The translations under genes and the position numbers were made by a program. This document shows, piece after piece, positions 57,434 to 64,000 of a stretch of DNA of 64,000 nucleotides. The notes beneath the pieces are model-generated. The model did not search any database. It had not been told where the DNA came from and was given only the letters and a program-made list of their open reading frames with translations. How positions within the stretch are numbered: position 1 is the first letter of the stretch; the number at the start of each line of letters is the position of its first letter. The stretch spans positions 134,842-198,841 of the forward strand of contig CH003236.1 of assembly GCA_000149265.1 (NCBI GenBank). Direction: 5' to 3'. The DNA comes from Ciona savignyi (Eukaryota > Chordata > Ascidiacea > Phlebobranchia > Cionidae).

Positions 57434-57768
57434 AGTTAAACCACATCCAGACATCTTTGTTACGGCAGAACAGGATAACACTGAGCAGTTTGTTGCTGAA
57501 GAGGAAGACGAAGAATAATTGGGATCACCATGCCCAAGAATTTGTCTTCTAATACCGTACTTTTAAAACTTTGCCATTTAGAAATTGTGTTTTTATATTA
57601 TTTGAATCTAAGTTCTAACTGCTATGGTTTGATGAAGGCAAGTTCAAGACCACTTCAGAAATCGAGTGTGAAAATCAATATAACAAATATAAACCCAAAT
57701 GTTGTTTTTCTCTATAATTTGGAAAAATGCCTAACATCTATATATAGCCCATATGTAGATACATAAAG

Positions 57769-57774
57769 AATAAA
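57769..57774 (+). promoter_or_regulatory. Poly(A) signal of copy A
   Basis: AATAAA downstream of both possible stops, conserved in copy B (63808-63813). Confidence 0.6.
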
Positions 57775-57800
57775 AAATTTTAACATGTTTCATACTAATA

Positions 57801-57968
57801 CAAGGGAACCCCGCTTGGAGACCACCTCGATAACACGACCACCTCATTATCACGACAACTTTAGTGCGGTCCCAAATAATTTGCTATGGTAATGCACTGC
57901 ATTCTGTTTTAATAACGCGACCACTTGATCACGGTCCCATAGGTGGTCAGGTAAGCGGAGTTCTACGG
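57801..57968. mobile_element. pogo/Tigger-type MITE in the 3' flank of copy A
   Basis: The left terminus CAAGGGAACCCCGCTTGGAG and the right terminus (inverse: CGTAGAACTCCGCTTACCTG) are inverted repeats ending in GACCACCT. TA dinucleotides flank it at 57799-57800 and 57969-57970. Copy B is empty here. Confidence 0.75.
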
Positions 57969-58304
57969 TATATATATTCAGTTTAACGGAACCTTTTTTT
58001 TACTATAGCACATGTTAAAAAAGCAAATTTATATTAAGTATAGCTCTCTTGTTCTTTCTAACAATGACTATCACAAATAAGGCATGTCTGTTAAAATTAA
58101 GTGAATAAAATATTAGGAAAACAGAGTCGGTGCCATTATATGAGGCAGCTTCGGTCGCTTCTTTTTGCTTAAGATCCAAGTTGTACAATCTTACCATTGT
58201 CACCTCGATGGTGGTGAATTGGTCTCGAAGGTAATCTTTTCTGTTGGCGTTTTTTTACACTCCTTTTTGAAGTTATTTAAAAAGAATGAAATAAGACTAC
58301 TGGT

Positions 58305-58594
58305 CCGGCCGGTTAGTCTGGTGGGTTAAGTGCGTCGCCATTCCATCGTAAGGTTGCAGGTGCGAAATTGGTCCATAGCTAGTCGGTTGTGTCCTTGGGA
58401 AAGGCACTTTACGGACATTGCCTGAAACCAGCGGATAAATGGGTTCTACAAAATTAAACAAACGTGTCTATCATATATATACAAAACACTGAAATAGCTC
58501 CGGTAACCCGACGGTGGGCGCGAGGTGATCTGGCGATGGCTCGAGTGTTAACCCCATTGGTTTTCCCATTCACGGTGATAAATATCCTATCCTT
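58305..58594 (+). mobile_element. tRNA-derived composite SINE at the duplication boundary
   Basis: Complete plus-strand copy: CCGGCCGGTTAGTCTGGTGG head, GGTTGCAGGTGCGAA, TAGTCGGTTGTGTCCTTGGG, CTCCGGTAACCCGACGGTGG, tail ATATCCTATCC. It ends within about 10 bp of where copy B similarity begins. Confidence 0.85.
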
Positions 58595-59320
58595 TGAAAA
58601 GATCTTCGTTTGAAAGAGAAACAATTCTTATACAAGAGTTAAGTCCAGGTTTGTTTTGCTGTGTTGCTGTAATTAAAATCGTTGTGATTTCATCACTTTA
58701 AGGATACCGATTCCCATCTAGCGGCTATGTTTATTTTTGCCCTTTCATACAATCGCAAATTTGTTTTTTTTAAGGCATTCGCGAATTAAATAACATTTTC
58801 TTTTGTTTGTGCAAGTAAAACCTATTAGATTTCGCTTCCCTTTTGCTATTCCTCTGAGCTTTTCTACGAGAAAGTTGACTTGTTTAACTCTGACCCTGTC
58901 ATTAAAAAAGGTAAAAGAAGCCGTGTAGTACTTTGGATCACATGACTGGTAGCTTGTATGCATAAATAAGCCCTTGGCAACCAATGGTCCATCAATAGCA
59001 CCTTGTCCGAGGATATAGCTAAACAGTTAATTTCAATCACACTACCTTTCGACTGAAGGCCGACATCCGGCCGAATTTCATCAATTACACACACTTCCTA
59101 TTACACAATGCCTCTCGTTACATTACTTGACCCAAGTGTGTATGAGATCATGTGTATAAATTATCATGCATGCCCAAGCAAATACCAACTTCACATGATG
59201 GGTTGGTGCTTTAGTTGAGCAAACAGGAATTTTATTTAGACTGTGTTAGTGCCAGCCCTACCGGACGTATTAAAACCAATTTTCGTTGTCAGACTTTGAG
59301 CAACAGCTGTTACTGCCCAT

Positions 59321-59326
59321 ATAAAC
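59321..59326 (+). promoter_or_regulatory. TATA box of FUT8-like copy B
   Basis: TATAAA 66 bp before the start codon; the surrounding promoter matches copy A, except for a 9-bp shorter leader. Confidence 0.55.
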
Positions 59327-59386
59327 TGCTATCTTAAGTTTTCGTTATCAGTCGTTTTATTCGCGGAAAGCTTATTGGAAGTAAAT

Positions 59387-62300
59387 ATGACAATCTGCAC
59401 GACAGTCAGTCGCATATCGCTAATTTGGACGATATTAGTTATCTGCAGGTAAGTTTTACGACTTGTATTGTTACTTTTAAGCCTAATTGTAATTTTTAAG
59501 TAATTCTTGTCCTTTACTTTAGATCAGGGGTGCTCACACTTTTTCAGCATGCGAGCTACTTTTAAAATGACCGAGTCAAAATGATCTACCCACTACAAAA
59601 ATGCAAAGGCGAAAGAGCGACGCTTTCGGCAAGTTTTTCTGTACTTAGAGCCGTTGTTTGATTTGATTGGTCACCCGAACGACAACATTCAGTTGTCATC
59701 TGAATGGCTGCCCTGTATATCAATCAAGTGACGGCATTGAAGCTAGAATGATAATTTTTTAATGTCACGCCGCGATCGACCAGTACCACCTTCGGTATCA
59801 ACCGGTAGATCGCGATCGACTTAATGAGCACCCCTGCTTTAGATGATTTAATGTTATTGTTTTGACTAGATTTATGATTAGTAATATATATTTATATAGG
59901 CACAACCTATCTTTAAGTTTGTTATGTTACAGTTTTGCTTTGGCGAAAGTTGGGTCTACACAGAAACAACCACTGCAGCGTAAAATCGGTAGGAAATGAT
60001 GTGTGATAGCTTATTTTAACGTTGACAGAGTTACAAGTAATACTTAATATGTGTGATTGGAAGTAAATAACTTAATTACCCGATCGTAAATTGCTCATGA
60101 TTTTATATTTCTTCATCTAGGCTTTGTGGTAAATGGGTTTGCTTGGGACGTACAGCATTTGTATATGCAAAATATGCTTTATGTGTCAAGTCGGTTAGCG
60201 CTTCGAACCACAAAACAAAATGTTGCTTTTCCCAAGCCTGGGGGACATCGACAGAACCCGGGCGATAAATAAGTTGTGAAATTCTGAAAACGCCATATAA
60301 ACAACGCACTGCAATAACTCTGGTATAAATATCAGCAACCCGTGAAATAACGCTTCCGTGAGTATAAGTGAAGTAATCTGACAATTTTCCCATTCACTGG
60401 GATAAAAGATGAAATGCTATAATGAATTGATCACAGACCACCAGTGATGATTGAAGTACAACGATTGTGATACCACGAACAACTTCACCAAAGACCCACT
60501 TCGTATAGCTTGTACCAATAGTTCAGTTTCCAAAGCTATTTTAATTGCTACATTTTAAAGCTACCATGTGTACATTCTCTAACATAACAAAAAAATCAAA
60601 GCTTGACTGAGCTATATATTTTGCAGATAGAACACCTGATGAGTTTGTAACCCGCAATACGCTGGACCAAGCGAAGATCATTAGAAAAATCAACAATGAC
60701 ATCACCGATCTATGGGGTGCCGTGCAACACGAATTTGAAGTTTTACAAAGTGTCAATAATTTAAAACAAGCCGCAGACGAGGCAATTGGACGATTGCGTG
60801 AACGCATTTTGTAAGGGTGTTTACTGTTCACATATTTTTAACCGTGAATACCGGAATACAAGTTAGAAATCCGGAATATATTCAGATAATTTCTTGTCTA
60901 CCTCCCGGTTATCGCAGCTAGTGCAATGTGTTGTGCATAATTGAGACGTCCCAGCTGTTTTAAATAAAAACTACTGAACCCACTGGATCCGGGCAATGTT
61001 GACTAGAAACTTTCTTTAGGAACAATTGGCGAAATAATCTTAAACCAATGTTATTGATTAACACTGACTCTCTCACCAAAAGGCCATGCGAATGACATAT
61101 TTAATTATGCAATTGATCTACAGTGCCCTTAAAATAGAAGCTGAAGAATTATCAACATATAATCACAATTGGATGAGAAAAAAATCTGAAAAAATTATTA
61201 AATCTATTGAACAGAAAATAAAGCGGACTCAGGTAAGTTAAATTTGTGACCTACAAAAAACATAATTTCCATATCGTTTACAACTTTACAAGCTATATCG
61301 ACTGAGGTTTTCTGTTTTTTTACTGCCCCCCCTCCATTACGGTTTAAATGGGAAAAGCACCAATGTTAGATACTATATAGCGAACAAAAACGACTATTAT
61401 TTAAATAAACAGTTTTAATATAGCGGTCCTAATCTGTATATTTCCACAGAATCCAACCTCGTGTCGAAATGCATCGAAGTTGGCCGTTCGAATAGAGGGA
61501 TGCGGATTTGGATGTCTATCGTCAGACTTGACCCAAAAGTTTGACATCGCCTTGAAATATGACAAAGTGTTTATAGCGATAGAGGAGAAAGAGGAGGGCG
61601 AGATGAATACGTACGCAGGAGGAAATATGTTAGATTTTGCCTTTGAACCAATCAGTGCGTGCAGTAAAGAAAACATAACAAGGAAATATGTTTCATACGG
61701 TTGTCGACCAAACACTTGCGAATCTCTTGGTAATCTAATTTTAAACTATATTTTAATATATAGACCACTTTTCTAATTTGACATACATTTTTTTATTTTT
61801 TTTAAACTAAACACTGAAACAACAAATTTGTTAGGTTTTGGGGTCAACTCCTTTAATATGTCAAATCACAAGTTGGTAGTCATCGATATGAACTTGATAA
61901 AGCGTGAATTTGCTTACACCGGCTACTCTGCGTCGAAAGAGCAATGGGCGGATATTAGCAGCTTTCATGGGAACCCCAGAGCTTGGTGGAACGGTCAGCT
62001 TCGTCGCTTACTCTTTCGACCGCAAGATTGGTTAGCAAAGAAAATGAACTACATCGAAAGGAAGATTAATTTCAACTTATCAATCGTTGGGTGAGTGGGT
62101 GGGTTGGTGCGGTCATGTTTATATTAATTGCTTTGTTCACAATAACCGGTAGTTTGTTACTGTTTAGGTCCACATGTGTAAAATGTTTTATTTTGCCACA
62201 TTTTTCTGTTTACTTTTTGCTACAAAGGTTTTTTTTAATATTTTCATTACTTAACAAAAAACTACACAAAAATATTACACAAATTAAAAACGTGCTCAAG

Positions 62301-63702
62301 ACATCACTGTGTAAACAAACGTCACATATCTCGTTACATCTTTTCGCGGCGTCTATTATACTAATCGTAGCACAACAGAACTTCTAGTTATAAAAACAAA
62401 CTTGTATTCTACTTTTACTTTAGGTTATTAGCGAAGTGTGTGACTTTAAAAATAATTTACACAGTATAAGCTATCTTAACTTGTGAAATACGTTTTTATA
62501 CACAATAAAACAAATCACCTTTATACACAATAAAAATCAATGTTAAAACGACACAAATAATATTAAACGCGAAATCTCAGAACCATAGTTATCCCATAAA
62601 TTTTACGACGAGAAGGGTCATTTATAATATTATTCCCAAGTATAAATGAATGATGTAGTGATTTTAATATAGCGTATCGGTTAAATAGTGTTTTTACTGG
62701 TTTTTATTTTATAACTTCGAATTCAATCACTGGATCGCAACAATCCATTAAGTCCCTTTACCAAGCTTGCCTTGTATAATGTTGCCCATGTTTATATATA
62801 TTTGTTCTTCACAGAATCCATGTAAGAAGGAGCGACAAGTTGCGATTTAAAGACGAATATACCGAATTTCACGTATTCAAAAAGTATATGAAACATGTCG
62901 AATATTGGTACGACAGATTTGACTTAAAGAATGTCAGGAATGGAAGAATGCAATGCGTCCGAAGGAGGGTATATCTGGTCACAGATGACCCGGATGTTTG
63001 GTTCCAGATTAACCGGTGAGTAAAGAAATATTGTGATGCTAATAATACAATACAATTTGTTAACTCTGCGTGAGTGTAAATACATGATAAATGATTAAAC
63101 AGTATAATTATTGTTAGGTACAAGCGTTATCAATTTTTGGGGAACGTAGGAGCTACCTACGCCGCGAGTATTGATGACACCAGGAACACCTTGAACAGCC
63201 TAGAAGACATTCTTATAGATACGGCAATGCTTTCAAAGTGCAATTACTTTGTGGGAACGCTTTCATCCAGGGTGGAATGGATCATTTGGTGCGCTTACGT
63301 GCCTCTTTTACTCGGATCTTAGTGTACTAGATGGTTAAAGTCAAATGTAATTAGTTGTTTCTCGTCTTAAACTGATTTGTTTTGCCATAGGTTGCGACTA
63401 TGGTGTACGAAATGATGCAGACAAATAGACTGGATGGGGCAGAAGACGCATTTTCCTCAGACCATTCCTATGGTGATCTATACGAAAAAAATCTATTTCA
63501 GCAGGCGGTTTACAGCCACGGAGACCCATCGGAGAGTGGTGAATTTCACATGAATCCCGGAGATCTAATTGCATTAACAACTAAAAATTTCAATGGCACT
63601 TATTTCGGAGAAAACCAAGCAACGTTGGTGTACGGATACTACCCGTCATATAAAGTTATACCACATCCAGACATCTTTGTTTCGGCGGAACAGGATTTAT
63701 GA
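59387..63702 (+). CDS. FUT8: FUT8-like alpha-1,6-fucosyltransferase, copy B (intact)
   Basis: Intact tandem partner of the copy at 52057. Exons: 59387-59448, 59933-59988, 60627-60810, 61124-61232, 61450-61729, 61835-62090, 62815-63015, 63118-63271, 63391-63702. All junctions close in phase and give 537 residues (vertebrate FUT8 is about 575). Signal anchor at about 9-26, helical stem about 40-137, then the GT23 domain with GCGFGC, an HVRRSDK motif at about 318-324, TDDPD with aspartates 373/374, and TLSSR near 430. The C-terminal SH3-like part is MNPGDLIALTTKNFNGTYFG...LVYGYYPSYKV. Exon 4 must start at 61124, because the earlier AG would shift the frame. The predicted role is core fucosylation in the Golgi; activity is untested. 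Intron 1 holds a private hAT MITE. Confidence 0.9.
59525..59836. mobile_element. hAT-type MITE, copy B intron 1
   Basis: Termini CAGGGGTGCTCA and TGAGCACCCCTG are perfect inverted repeats. It is flanked by the 8-bp target duplication CTTTAGAT (59517-59524 and 59837-59844). Copy A has a single CTTTAGAT at this place, the empty site. Confidence 0.92.
60230..60420 (+). mobile_element. Degenerate SINE in intron 2 of copy B
   Basis: Recognisable by ACAACGCACTGCAATAACTC, CCCATTCACTGGGATAAA and neighbouring decayed landmarks; matches the copy A remnant. Confidence 0.5.
60835..61000 (-). mobile_element. Degenerate SINE fragment in intron 3 of copy B
   Basis: GGTTATCGCAGCTAGTGCAA, TGTGTTGTGCATAATTGAG and GGATCCGGGCAATGT mark a decayed minus-strand SINE equivalent to 54050-54235. 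Confidence 0.5.
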
Positions 63703-63807
63703 AATCGGGTAAGATCAATATAACAAATATAATCCAAATGTTGTTTTCCTCTATAATTTGCTAAAGGGCCTAACATCCTTATAAAGCCCATATGTAGATA
63801 CTTAAAT

Positions 63808-63813
63808 AATAAA
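63808..63813 (+). promoter_or_regulatory. Poly(A) signal of copy B
   Basis: AATAAA 106 bp after the stop codon, equivalent to the signal of copy A. Confidence 0.6.
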
Positions 63814-64000
63814 AAAATTAACATGTTTCATACTATAGTGTATATATTCAATTTAAAGGAACCTTTTTTTACTATAGCACATGTTGTGTAAGGCGGATAA
63901 AAAAAGCAAATTTATATTAAGGATGGCTCTCTTGTTCTTTCTAACATTGACCATCACATATAAGGCAGGTCTGTTAAGATTAAGTGAATAAAATATTAGG

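Larger units (their letters stand above)
51228..58119 (+). repeat. Segmental duplication, copy A
   Basis: Highly similar to 58600-64000 through 5' flank, all nine exons, introns and 3' flank. The start codons are 7330 bp apart. Detectable similarity in copy A ends after about 58119; the window ends inside copy B at the same point. Confidence 0.9.
58600..64000 (+). repeat. Segmental duplication, copy B (continues past window)
   Basis: Repeats 51228-58119 apart from copy-specific transposons. The last bases of the window still match copy A (AAGTGAATAAAATATTAGG). Confidence 0.9.

Overview
This window looks like nuclear DNA of an ascidian tunicate close to Ciona. The evidence is animal multi-exon genes with mostly short GT-AG introns, AT-rich non-coding DNA, and many copies of a tRNA-derived composite SINE of the kind known from Ciona. 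There is also a dense load of MITEs and L1/Tx1-type LINE remnants. Species is inferred from style, not from a search.

Layout. Positions 3-872 hold the last exon of an APP-like membrane protein: end of the E1 growth-factor-like domain, Kunitz domain, transmembrane segment and YENPTY tail. An SLC35D-type nucleotide-sugar transporter (1798-5083, +, 8 exons) follows, with one apparent G-run frameshift. DNAI4/WDR78, an axonemal dynein intermediate chain, spans 7698-15829 (+, 17 exons, about 781 aa). An unnamed endonuclease/exonuclease/phosphatase-fold enzyme runs on the minus strand at 17960-21073 (4 exons, 332 aa). Positions 21.5-23.3 kb hold MITEs, a tRNA-Asp-like gene with an unusual anticodon, and a SINE.

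The most striking part is 24.5-43.7 kb. Two adjacent, same-strand genes encode secreted, extremely repetitive proteins. Each has a signal-peptide exon with a phase-1 junction, one giant repeat exon, and two tiny 3' exons. Gene 1 is about 110 copies of a 22-residue unit. Gene 2 is four consecutive arrays of 26-, 19-, 24- and 22-residue units, the last being the gene 1 unit. All unit lengths are multiples of 3 bp, so long spurious ORFs appear in every frame on both strands. Scattered single-base insertions and a 100-N gap interrupt the reading frames and are most easily explained as assembly or consensus errors in the arrays. I recognise no named family; a structural role outside the cell (tunic, sheath, adhesive or mucin-like) is inference.

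Positions 43.7-51 kb are repeat-rich: LINE reverse-transcriptase and ORF1 remnants, a ~333-bp tandem satellite whose units carry a palindromic GGGGAATTCCCC core, a fold-back element and a SINE. Positions 51.2-64 kb are a tandem segmental duplication carrying two FUT8-like (GT23, core alpha-1,6-fucosyltransferase) genes, each of 9 exons. The downstream copy is intact. The upstream copy has a 1-bp shift that destroys the conserved C-terminal end. Copy-specific MITE insertions with clean target-site duplications and paralogous empty sites show that several transposons arrived after the duplication.

The named genes do not form one pathway. SLC35D and FUT8-like products both serve glycosylation in the Golgi, but nothing shows they are co-regulated.
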